DNA of 12,995 nucleotides from NCBI GenBank assembly GCA_003648245.1, contig QMOO01000013.1, positions 1 to 12,995 on the forward strand. The letters are read 5' to 3'. The translations under genes and the position numbers were made by a program. This document shows, in pieces, positions 1 to 5,942 of this stretch (position 1 is the stretch's first letter; the number at the start of each line of letters is the position of its first letter). Below the pieces are notes generated by a model. That model ran no database searches, was not told where the DNA came from, and saw only the letters and a list, made by a program, of their open reading frames with translations. Source of the stretch: Caldisericota bacterium (GTDB lineage: Bacteria > Caldisericota > Caldisericia > B22-G15).

Positions 1-531
1 TACATCCACTATTTCGTTATTCTTTATGAGGTGAGCCATTTTGGGCATAACTTTTACAAGCTCTTCAAGTGCCCTTGATGCTCCCATAATACTTTTTGCC
101 TCAATCCAGTGTCCAAGGAGCATAATATCCACAAGGGTTGCAAGTTCCCAGAAAAAGTCTTTTCCCTGCCCTGAGAAAACCGTGAAGGATGAGTATATAA
201 AAGCTACACTTATTGCCATTCCAATAAGTGTCATCATGCCTGGCATTTTTTTCTTTATTTCCTCTACCATTCCCTTTAAGAAGGGCCAGCCACCGTAGAA
301 AAATATGAAGGTGGATAAGCTAAAAACGGCGTATTTTCTAAAGGGAAAATCAACTTTAAAACCAAACCACATCTGTATCATATCTGAAAGAATCAGGATA
401 GGGATTGTAAGTAGAAGAGATACAAAGAATCTCTTTTTAAATTCTTCTATGTGGTGGGAATGGGTGTGTTTTGTATGCTTGTCGTGTTTTGAGTGGTCTG
501 TTTCGTGTTTTTTATGTTCATTATGATTCAT
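1..531 (-). CDS. copB: CopB-type copper-translocating P-type ATPase, N-terminal part (cut by window edge)
   Basis: This is a heavy-metal (P1B) ATPase of the CopB subgroup, a membrane pump expected to export copper using ATP. The 177 visible codons run off the left edge in frame. The cytosolic N-terminus carries ten His in the first 27 residues (H3, 6, 9, 13, 16, 19, 22, 24, 26, 27), in place of the CxxC domain of CopA pumps. Hydrophobic segments follow at about residues 35-55, 70-85 and 105-125. Family motifs include MIQMWFGF, GGWPFLKG, KKMPGMMTLIGMAI and LATLVDIMLLGHWIEAKS. The catalytic DKTGT, the CPH motif and the nucleotide domain lie outside the window. The ATG at 531-529 follows GGAGG with a 4-nt spacer and starts 10 nt after the csoR stop, so the two genes share the csoR promoter. 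Metal preference (copper, possibly silver) is inferred from family and context. Confidence 0.88.
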   Translation of the reverse strand, partial: MNHNEHKKHETDHSKHDKHTKHTHSHHIEEFKKRFFVSLLLTIPILILSDMIQMWFGFKVDFPFRKYAVFSLSTFIFFYGGWPFLKGMVEEIKKKMPGMMTLIGMAISVAFIYSSFTVFSGQGKDFFWELATLVDIMLLGHWIEAKSIMGASRALEELVKVMPKMAHLIKNNEIVDV

Positions 532-541
532 TATTCCTCCT

Positions 542-811
542 TTACAAAAATTTTTTAATCTCTCTTATTACTTCATTTATCTTTACATCTTCATTCTTTT
601 TATCTCTTAATGCATCCTTAACACATGTCTTTATATGTGATTCAAGAACTATCAAGGCAATGCTTTTTAATGCACCCCGTATTGCAGATATTTGCTCAAG
701 TATGTCAATGCAGTATCTTGGCTCCTCAATCATTTTTTTGAGTCCTTCAAGCTGACCTTTAATTTTGTTAAGCCTTCTTAAAAGATTCTCCTGTTCTTTT
801 TTCTTTAACAC
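542..811 (-). CDS. csoR: CsoR-type copper-sensing transcriptional repressor
   Basis: This 89-residue all-helical protein belongs to the CsoR/RcnR (DUF156) family. Such repressors bind operator DNA without metal and release it on Cu(I) binding. The core LLRRLNKIKGQLEGLKKMI at the N-terminus matches the family. C34 (RYCIDIL), H59 and C63 (SHIKTC) match the Cys-His-Cys Cu(I) ligand triad of CsoR, as opposed to the nickel/cobalt pattern of RcnR or the formaldehyde-sensing FrmR type. The start is GTG at 811-809, preceded by AAGGAGG with a 6-nt spacer. The ATPase gene follows 10 nt downstream. A GC-rich palindrome overlapping its promoter fits an autoregulated copper operon. Family call is firm; copper specificity rests on the ligand triad and the neighbour. 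Confidence 0.93.
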   Translation of the reverse strand: MLKKKEQENLLRRLNKIKGQLEGLKKMIEEPRYCIDILEQISAIRGALKSIALIVLESHIKTCVKDALRDKKNEDVKINEVIREIKKFL

Positions 812-843
812 TTCTTTCCTCCTTTATCCAGAGTCTATAGGTT

Positions 844-860
844 ATACCCTCATGGGGTAT
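844..860. promoter_or_regulatory. Probable CsoR operator
   Basis: ATACCCTCATGGGGTAT has perfect 6-bp arms (ATACCC/GGGTAT) around a 5-bp centre. This resembles known CsoR operators, which are G/C-tract pseudopalindromes flanked by TA. It abuts the -10 box of the csoR promoter and is the only such site seen in the region. The assignment to CsoR is inference from sequence form and position. Confidence 0.78.
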
Positions 861-888
861 AGTATACAGGAAAAAATTATTTTGTCAA
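861..888 (-). promoter_or_regulatory. Promoter of the csoR-copB operon
   Basis: On the minus strand TTGACA (888-883) is separated by 16 nt from TATACT (866-861), a near-consensus sigma-70-type promoter. Transcription would start inside or just after the CsoR-like palindrome at 844-860, so a bound repressor would block RNA polymerase. Confidence 0.8.
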
Positions 889-941
889 GGAAATAAAAGA
901 TTTAAATATTTGTCCACTTTTAACTTATATTTTATTATAAA

Positions 942-970
942 TTGCAACGATTTAACAATTTTGATATAAT
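942..970 (+). promoter_or_regulatory. Promoter of the riboswitch-nrdD operon
   Basis: TTGCAA (942-947), a 17-nt spacer, then a perfect TATAAT (965-970). The predicted start near 977 places the first transcribed bases just before the 5' strand of riboswitch helix P1 (984). The promoter is divergent from the csoR promoter, with about 54 bp between the two -35 boxes. Confidence 0.75.
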
Positions 971-983
971 TATTCCAATCTGA

Positions 984-1151
984 AATCTGGGTGGTTCAAG
1001 GGAAGTGGGTGAAAATCCCACACGGTCCCCGCCACCGTGACCGATGACGAAAGCATTGATCGCCACTGAGCAGGTTAATCATAAGGTTGCCTGTTTGGGA
1101 AGGCAATGCGAGTAGGATGAATCGGGAGTCGGGAGACCTACCATCCAGGTT
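984..1151 (+). ncRNA. Cobalamin (B12) riboswitch aptamer
   Basis: The sequence carries the conserved blocks of the cobalamin riboswitch: GGGAAGTGGGTGAAAATCCC, then CGGTCCCCGCCACCGTGA, and near the 3' end GAGTCGGGAGACCTACC. Helices can be paired by eye. P1 has 8 pairs between 987-994 (CTGGGTGG) and 1141-1148 (CCATCCAG), with one G-U, extendable by three pairs to 984/1151. P4 pairs GTGGG (1005-1009) with CCCAC (1017-1021). P5 pairs CACGGT (1021-1026) with ACCGTG (1034-1039) and leaves loop L5 CCCCGCC. A peripheral region fills about 1040-1110. The family binds cobalamins and represses downstream genes. Here the target is a B12-independent ribonucleotide reductase, a known logic in which B12 favours a class II enzyme. 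Confidence 0.95.
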
Positions 1152-1182
1152 TTTTCTCTTCCTCGGGGTAAGGAAGGGAAAA
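1152..1182 (+). promoter_or_regulatory. Riboswitch expression platform: P13 hairpin with kissing loop
   Basis: An 11-bp hairpin pairs 1152-1162 with 1172-1182 (one U-G pair) and leaves the loop TCGGGGTAA. Loop bases CGGGG (1164-1168) are an exact complement of CCCCG (1027-1031) in L5 of the aptamer, the expected L5-L13 kissing interaction. No U-tract follows, so this is not an intrinsic terminator. The SD of nrdD (GGAGG, 1193-1197) lies 10 nt beyond the hairpin, so control is probably translational, by crowding the ribosome site or by alternative pairing of TCCTC (1160-1164) with GAGGA (1194-1198). Which state opens the SD cannot be settled by eye. Confidence 0.8.
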
Positions 1183-1204
1183 GGAACTTATCGGAGGATT
1201 TCTT

Positions 1205-3304
1205 ATGAGAAAGGTCAGAAAGAGGGATGGTTCAATTGTAGATTTTGATGAGTCAAAGATAAAGAGGGCAATTTTTAATGCATTAGCCTCCACAGGGAAT
1301 CCAGATATTGATTTAGCAGAGAATCTAAAGGACCAGGTGGTAGCTGTTCTTGAAAGGCTTTATGGTGATTCCAGCATACCAGATATTGAAGATATACAGG
1401 ATGTTGTGGAAAAGATTTTGATGAAGAACGGTTTGGTTGATGTGGCCAAGAGCTACATAATATATAGAAAACAACATGAAGATTTAAGGGAGATAAAAAG
1501 GATTTTTGAAAACATATATTCAATAATAGATAACTACATTGATGACAAAGATTGGAGGGTAAGAGAGAATTCAAACATGACATACTCCCTTCAGGGTTTA
1601 AACTTTCACATCTCCTCCACTTTAATATCAAAGTACTGGCTATCAAAGATATATCCAAGAGAGGCGGCGAAAGCTCATATAAGGGGAGATATACACATAC
1701 ATGATCTTGGAATTCTTGGTCCCTATTGTGTTGGTTGGGATCTTGAAGATTTATTGAGGAGAGGTTTTGGCGGCGTTTCTGGGAAGATCTCATCAGCTCC
1801 CCCGAAGCATTTTAGATCAGCTCTTGGTCAGATAGTTAATTTTTTCTATACCCTTCAGGGAGAGGCAGCTGGTGCCCAAGCTTTCAGTAATTTTGACACC
1901 CTTCTCGCACCATTTGTAAGATATGACAATTTAAGTTACAGAGAGGTTAAACAAGCTCTTCAGGAGTTTCTGTTCAATATTAATGTTCCAACCAGAGTTG
2001 GCTTCCAAACACCTTTCACAAATTTAAGTTTTGATCTTTCACCCTCCCCTCTATATGTTAATAAGCATGTGGTCATTGGAGGAGAGGAGAGGAGGGAAGT
2101 TTATGGAGATTTTCAGAGAGAGATGGATATAATCAATAAAAGTTTTGCAGAGTTAATGATAGAGGGAGATAGAGATGGAAGACCATTTACCTTCCCAATT
2201 CCAACATACAACATAACATGCGATTTTGATTGGGAGAATGAGAAACTAAAGCCCCTGTGGGAGATGACAGGTAAATATGGAATTCCATACTTTGCCAATT
2301 TTGTAAACTCCCATATGAAGCCAGAGGATGTAAGAAGTATGTGCTGTAGATTGAGACTTGATGTGAGGGAGCTGAAGGAGAGAGGGGGAGGGTTGTTTGG
2401 AGCAAATCCCCTCACTGGTTCAATAGGTGTTGTAACAATCAATCTTCCAAGAATAGGGTATCTATCAAGAACCGAAGAGGAGTTTATGGATAGATTATAC
2501 GAACTTATGGAGATAGGAAAGAGAGCTCTTGAGGTGAAGAGAAGGGTTGTTGAGAGATTTACAGATAAAGGACTCTACCCATACTCAAAGGTTTATCTTG
2601 AGAGCGTGAAGAGAAACCTTGGGAGTTATTGGGCAAATCACTTCTCAACAATAGGAATAATAGGTATGGCTGAAGCTGTGGAGAATTTGTTGAAAGTGCC
2701 ATTTAGATCAAGAGAGGGGAAGGAGTTTGCAATTCGTGTTTTAGAGTTTATGAGGAAGACACTCCTCTCATTTCAGAAGGAGACAGGGAATCTCTATAAC
2801 CTTGAAGCAACACCAGCAGAGGGAGCTTCATTTAGGCTTGCTAAAATTGATGTTGAAAAATTCCCAGATATAATTCATCAGGGGACAGAGGAGGAACCAT
2901 ACTATACAAACTCTGTTCACCTTCCAGTGGATACAACAGATGATATTTTTGAGATTCTTGAGTTTGAAGATGATCTTCAGGTTATGTTCACAGGAGGAAC
3001 TGTCGTTCACCTCTTTCTTGGAGAGAGTATAATGGATCCAGATTTAGTTAAGATGCTTGTAAAAAAGATTGTAGAGAGATACAAGCTTCCATACTTTACA
3101 ATAACCCCCACCTTTTCAATATCTCCTGTCTCAGGTTTTATACCTGGAGAGCACAGGTTTGACCCAAATCCTATACCAAGGGATCTTATAGAGAAGTATG
3201 GAGTTGTTGTGGAAATTTCTGAGGAGGAGTTGAAGAATCTTCCAGAGGGAAGTTACATATTAATTGAGGATGAGGAAAATAGAAAGTTTGATTTCTATGT
3301 TTAA
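1205..3304 (+). CDS. nrdD: Anaerobic (class III) ribonucleoside-triphosphate reductase, large subunit lacking the glycyl-radical domain
   Basis: NrdD reduces ribonucleoside triphosphates to deoxy forms without oxygen. The 699-residue protein has an N-terminal ATP-cone (about 1-95, beginning VRKRDGSIVDFDESKIKRAI) and then the ten-stranded barrel. Conserved motifs include IHDLGILGPYCVGWDLEDLL with C175, the N-terminal barrel motif FQTPFTN, and SMCCRLRLD with C380/C381, the region of the substrate thiyl radical, followed by GGGLFGANPLTGSIGVVTINLPR. The C-terminus is abnormal. After LPYFTITPTFSI the zinc-site positions read S640xxS643 and D653xxP656, where relatives have Cys. A tail of about 43 residues without Cys then replaces the RVxGY glycyl-radical motif, which is encoded by the next gene. 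The ATG follows GGAGG with a 7-nt spacer and is controlled by a cobalamin riboswitch. Family call is certain; function as a two-part enzyme is inferred. Confidence 0.93.
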   Translation: MRKVRKRDGSIVDFDESKIKRAIFNALASTGNPDIDLAENLKDQVVAVLERLYGDSSIPDIEDIQDVVEKILMKNGLVDVAKSYIIYRKQHEDLREIKRIFENIYSIIDNYIDDKDWRVRENSNMTYSLQGLNFHISSTLISKYWLSKIYPREAAKAHIRGDIHIHDLGILGPYCVGWDLEDLLRRGFGGVSGKISSAPPKHFRSALGQIVNFFYTLQGEAAGAQAFSNFDTLLAPFVRYDNLSYREVKQALQEFLFNINVPTRVGFQTPFTNLSFDLSPSPLYVNKHVVIGGEERREVYGDFQREMDIINKSFAELMIEGDRDGRPFTFPIPTYNITCDFDWENEKLKPLWEMTGKYGIPYFANFVNSHMKPEDVRSMCCRLRLDVRELKERGGGLFGANPLTGSIGVVTINLPRIGYLSRTEEEFMDRLYELMEIGKRALEVKRRVVERFTDKGLYPYSKVYLESVKRNLGSYWANHFSTIGIIGMAEAVENLLKVPFRSREGKEFAIRVLEFMRKTLLSFQKETGNLYNLEATPAEGASFRLAKIDVEKFPDIIHQGTEEEPYYTNSVHLPVDTTDDIFEILEFEDDLQVMFTGGTVVHLFLGESIMDPDLVKMLVKKIVERYKLPYFTITPTFSISPVSGFIPGEHRFDPNPIPRDLIEKYGVVVEISEEELKNLPEGSYILIEDEENRKFDFYV

Positions 3305-3309
3305 GGAGG
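3303..3309 (+). promoter_or_regulatory. Shine-Dalgarno of the separate glycyl-radical gene
   Basis: AAGGAGG overlaps the last two bases of the nrdD stop codon (TAA 3302-3304) and sits 5 nt before the ATG at 3315. It is one of the strongest SD sites in the window, and it is the main evidence that the small downstream frame is a real gene, not a fragment produced by a sequencing frameshift. Confidence 0.85.
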
Positions 3310-3314
3310 TAGAC

Positions 3315-3464
3315 ATGCTTAAAGAGAAGAAAAAGGTGAAGGTAAAGGTTGTTCCATGTGAGGTTTATTCAAGGGTGGTTGGCTATTTCAGACCCATTAA
3401 AAACTGGAATAAGGGAAAGAAGAGAGAGTTCAAAGAGAGGAAAACACTAAAAATGCCTCAATGA
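3315..3464 (+). CDS. Stand-alone glycyl-radical domain of class III ribonucleotide reductase (49 aa)
   Basis: This 49-residue basic protein matches the extreme C-terminus of ordinary NrdD. EVYSRVVGYFRP (16-27) contains the radical-site motif RVxGY with G23 as the predicted radical glycine. IKNWNKGKKREFKERK (28-43) matches the conserved WN.GK..EF..R end of the family. The first 15 residues are a Lys/Val-rich strand (KVKVKVV) ending in PC15, with no CPxCG zinc motif. It lies in the +1 frame relative to nrdD, 10 nt after its stop, with its own strong SD, and overlaps nrdG by ATGA. The likely role is to dock into the NrdD barrel as the radical-bearing loop after activation by NrdG. YfiD, which restores damaged pyruvate formate-lyase, is the nearest known precedent for a separate glycyl-radical part. 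Motif identity is firm; assembly with NrdD is inference. Confidence 0.9.
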   Translation: MLKEKKKVKVKVVPCEVYSRVVGYFRPIKNWNKGKKREFKERKTLKMPQ

Positions 3465-4150
3465 TTAAAGGTTTTCAGGGAATAAGTCTTATTGATTATC
3501 CAGAACACATAGCTTCAATAGTATTTATAGGAGGCTGTAATTTTAGATGTCCCTTCTGTCATAATATAGAGCTTGTTCTTCCTCGGGAGTTGAACAAACT
3601 CCCCACTTTGAGTGAGGAGTATATCCTTGAGGAACTTATAAGACGCAAAAATTTTATAAATGGAGTGGAGTTTACAGGTGGTGAGCCAACCCTTTATAAA
3701 GGATTAACTAAATTCCTAAAGAGAATTAAAGAGGAAGTAAAAATTGATATAAAACTTGATACAAATGGAACAAATCCCAGTATTATTGAGGAGTTGTTAA
3801 GAGACTCTCTTGTGGATTACATAGCCATGGATATAAAGAGTTCACCAGATAATTACAATAGAGCGGCAGGTGTGAAGGTTGATATTGATGCCATTAAAAA
3901 GAGTGTTGAATTAATAAAATCTTCTCAGATTGATTATGAGTTTAGAACCACCCTTGTCCCTGACTTTGTTAAGGAAGAAGATATAGGGAAGATTTGTAGG
4001 TTTCTTGGAAATGTAAAGAGGTATGTATTACAAAGATACAGACCAGAGAAAACCTTAGATTATCTTGAAATTAAGCCGTACAAAGAAGAAGAGACGAGGC
4101 GTTTCCTTTCCCTCATTGATTGTGCCGAGATAAAATTCTTACGAAGTTAA
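3461..4150 (+). CDS. nrdG: Anaerobic ribonucleoside-triphosphate reductase activating protein (radical SAM)
   Basis: NrdG uses a [4Fe-4S] cluster and S-adenosylmethionine to make a 5'-deoxyadenosyl radical that abstracts hydrogen from the radical glycine of NrdD. The 229-residue protein opens with IKGFQGISLIDYP, typical of the longer NrdG type. The cluster motif CNFRCPFCHN follows (C26, C30, C33), and then FTGGEPTL at about 72-79, the SAM-binding GGE motif. Its ATG overlaps the stop of the 49-residue glycyl-radical gene in ATGA and has no SD of its own, so translation is probably coupled to that gene. Here its substrate would be the small protein, free or bound to NrdD. The stop codon shares the sequence TTAA with the stop of the convergent gene. 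Confidence 0.95.
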   Translation: MIKGFQGISLIDYPEHIASIVFIGGCNFRCPFCHNIELVLPRELNKLPTLSEEYILEELIRRKNFINGVEFTGGEPTLYKGLTKFLKRIKEEVKIDIKLDTNGTNPSIIEELLRDSLVDYIAMDIKSSPDNYNRAAGVKVDIDAIKKSVELIKSSQIDYEFRTTLVPDFVKEEDIGKICRFLGNVKRYVLQRYRPEKTLDYLEIKPYKEEETRRFLSLIDCAEIKFLRS

Positions 4151-5127
4151 GTCTGTATCCATTGCTGCTCTTTAAGAGACCTTCCTACAAAATAGAGAAA
4201 AAGAAGGAAGAATATTCCCACAAAGACCATGCCGTTTTTTGGGTTTAAAAAACATAAGAGTATAAAAAATAGTAAAGATCCAGAGATAAAGAGATATATA
4301 TGTTTGTTGGTAACATCACTGTTTAAAATCTGGGTGATGAAGAAGAGAGCCATAAATATTATAAAAGTTATCTGAAAAAAAATTGTTATTAAGTCGTTAA
4401 TTTTTAATGTGGCAAAAATATATGGTAGAAACAGGTTTATTCCCTGAGACAGAAAACCGACTATTCCAAACCAGATAGGGGAGAGAATCCTTGTTTTTGT
4501 TGAAATGATTCTTTTATCCTTAAAAAGAAATGAAATATATATAAGCAAGAAAACGGAGAGAAGAGAAGACACTGAAAGAACTGGATTTGGATAAAAAGGC
4601 TTTATTTTTCCTCCAAGTTTTGTTCCAGCGAATATAAAACCAACCAGGGTAATAAATATTAAACCAAGAGTTGTGTAAATAAATCCTTTTCTGTTTAAGA
4701 GAGGTTTGTTTTTGTAGGCAGGCCACAGGAGATCAACTATTTTAATTGGTATCAGTGTACTAATTGTGGAATGGAAGAAGATAAGCATAATTGTCCATGG
4801 CCACTGAATTCCAAGATACATCCCGTATGCTGAGAGAGCCTGAAGGTCTTCCCAGCCAGGATTAAAAAAAGATTTTGTAAGCAACCCTTCTTCAATAATT
4901 CCATAGGCTACTACCAGAAATATGATACTCCACTGGAGATTCCACCTTACCCTGAGTTCTCTTATAAGCAAAGCGCCAAAACCATAGAGAAGAATGAGCA
5001 TTAGTAAAGTTAAAGGATTAAAGAATTCTCCGGGTGGAGACGAAGAAGATAGAAGCTCTCCCAATGCTGGAGATAATAAAATTAAAAAAATAAAAATTTT
5101 TGACTCTTCTTTTAAATTAAATTTCAT
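4147..5127 (-). CDS. Polytopic membrane protein of unknown function, weakly CPBP-protease-like
   Basis: A 326-residue, strongly hydrophobic protein with about eight predicted membrane helices (first near residues 11-24, last near 305-318). I do not recognise a named family. The best conserved-looking part is YGIIEEGLLTKSFFNPGW (75-92), with adjacent glutamates E79/E80, then a helix with H119 (IFFHSTIS). A Glu-Glu pair in one helix and a His in a later helix recall the CPBP/CAAX intramembrane protease family. The Arg of EExxxR is missing and no second His motif is evident, so protease function is not supported. No SD precedes the ATG at 5127-5125, so the start is uncertain. The 3' end overlaps nrdG by 4 bp in the convergent orientation. 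Confidence 0.7.
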   Translation of the reverse strand: MKFNLKEESKIFIFLILLSPALGELLSSSSPPGEFFNPLTLLMLILLYGFGALLIRELRVRWNLQWSIIFLVVAYGIIEEGLLTKSFFNPGWEDLQALSAYGMYLGIQWPWTIMLIFFHSTISTLIPIKIVDLLWPAYKNKPLLNRKGFIYTTLGLIFITLVGFIFAGTKLGGKIKPFYPNPVLSVSSLLSVFLLIYISFLFKDKRIISTKTRILSPIWFGIVGFLSQGINLFLPYIFATLKINDLITIFFQITFIIFMALFFITQILNSDVTNKHIYLFISGSLLFFILLCFLNPKNGMVFVGIFFLLFLYFVGRSLKEQQWIQT

Positions 5128-5179
5128 ATTATATTGTAGAGAGTGAAAAATAATAGTTTCCGTTATAGTTTATTAGCTG

Positions 5180-5935
5180 TTACAGTTGGGGTTTCGGTAG
5201 TTCCTCCCCTTTTATATGTACAATAAATTTTAATGCTTCCTCTACTTTTTTTTCTTCCCCTTCTATGCCAATTACGATAGATCCTTCATCTTCCCAGAGA
5301 CCTTCCTTTGCAATAAGAATAGATTCAACATCAAAGAGGATTTTAAATGCATCCATTTCAGTTACAACTTTAATATTAACCAAAGGGAAAAGTCCTGATG
5401 GTTTTCCCATGGAATAGTTAAAGGTATCTGTCTTTGCAAAGCAGGATGCCTCAATTACACTAGGTATGAGTTTTCCTATGCTTATGGGAGATATCCAAGT
5501 TACACCTCTTGATAGCATTATTCCAATGTATTTTCCTATAGTCCCCCCCTCTCTATTAGCAACCAGTACTCCAACATTTCCTTCTGGGTCTATGGCATTT
5601 CCACCTTTAATAAACACATCCCCTTTACTCATCTCCCTGGCTACCTCTTCTGGATTTCTCTCTGTGAGCCTCCCATTAATTAAAATAAACGGAGGAAGTC
5701 GTTTTTCCCTTGGCAAGACGTTAAGTATCCCTTCTCCTATAAAGCCTGCAAGATATCTTTCTTTCTCTATCTTCCTGTCAATTAATTCTTCTACCACATA
5801 GGCACATGTTGAGCCCCTTGCAATATAAACAATTCCTCTGTCTAAAACCCCCATACCCTCTAATAACTTTTTAACACCCCTTGCTATAAGCCTTTTGGAC
5901 ATGGAAGGCCTTAATACAAGTTCTGCTTTAGCCAT
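5180..5935 (-). CDS. Conserved protein of unknown function, possible CoA-transferase/LUD-like fold
   Basis: A soluble 251-residue protein with no signal peptide or membrane segment. It begins with LRPSMSKRLIARGVKKL, followed by IARGSTCAYVVEELI (38-52). The most striking block is KGGNAIDPEGNVGVLV (110-125), then GGTIGKY and RGVTWISPISIGKLIPS (143-159), rich in Gly and likely to bind a small molecule or phosphate. A late segment with VVTEMDAFKIL follows. I recall similar uncharacterised proteins in anaerobic bacteria but cannot name a function. The alternation of Gly-rich loops with beta strands vaguely resembles the isomerase/CoA-transferase/LUD superfamily. It starts 7 nt after the upstream helix-hairpin-helix gene, with its SD (AAGGAG) inside the end of that gene, so the two are co-transcribed. 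Confidence 0.65.
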   Translation of the reverse strand: MAKAELVLRPSMSKRLIARGVKKLLEGMGVLDRGIVYIARGSTCAYVVEELIDRKIEKERYLAGFIGEGILNVLPREKRLPPFILINGRLTERNPEEVAREMSKGDVFIKGGNAIDPEGNVGVLVANREGGTIGKYIGIMLSRGVTWISPISIGKLIPSVIEASCFAKTDTFNYSMGKPSGLFPLVNIKVVTEMDAFKILFDVESILIAKEGLWEDEGSIVIGIEGEEKKVEEALKFIVHIKGEELPKPQL

Positions 5936-5942
5936 CTTTTAT

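Noticed and set aside
41..755. Plus-strand frames in the copper operon region.
   Set aside because: They lie opposite the well-supported minus-strand CopB and CsoR genes, overlap each other and resemble no family.
1152..1182. Intrinsic terminator in the nrdD leader.
   Set aside because: The hairpin is followed by AAAAGGAACTT with no run of T; the T-run is on its 5' arm. It fits P13 of the riboswitch.
1275..3010. Minus-strand frames across nrdD, including one of 172 codons.
   Set aside because: They are antisense to a strongly conserved gene, rich in Ser/Leu/Pro as expected of complement reading, and without SD or motifs.
3264..3464. Reading the 3' end of nrdD as a frameshifted or broken gene, or as programmed +1 frameshifting into the glycyl-radical frame.
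   Set aside because: The small gene has a strong SD 5 nt before its ATG, and the normal zinc cysteines and radical motif are replaced by a distinct tail within the nrdD frame, so no single base change restores an ordinary NrdD. The SD lies after the nrdD stop, not before a slip site as in known SD-stimulated frameshifts. The TTG at 3264 has no SD.
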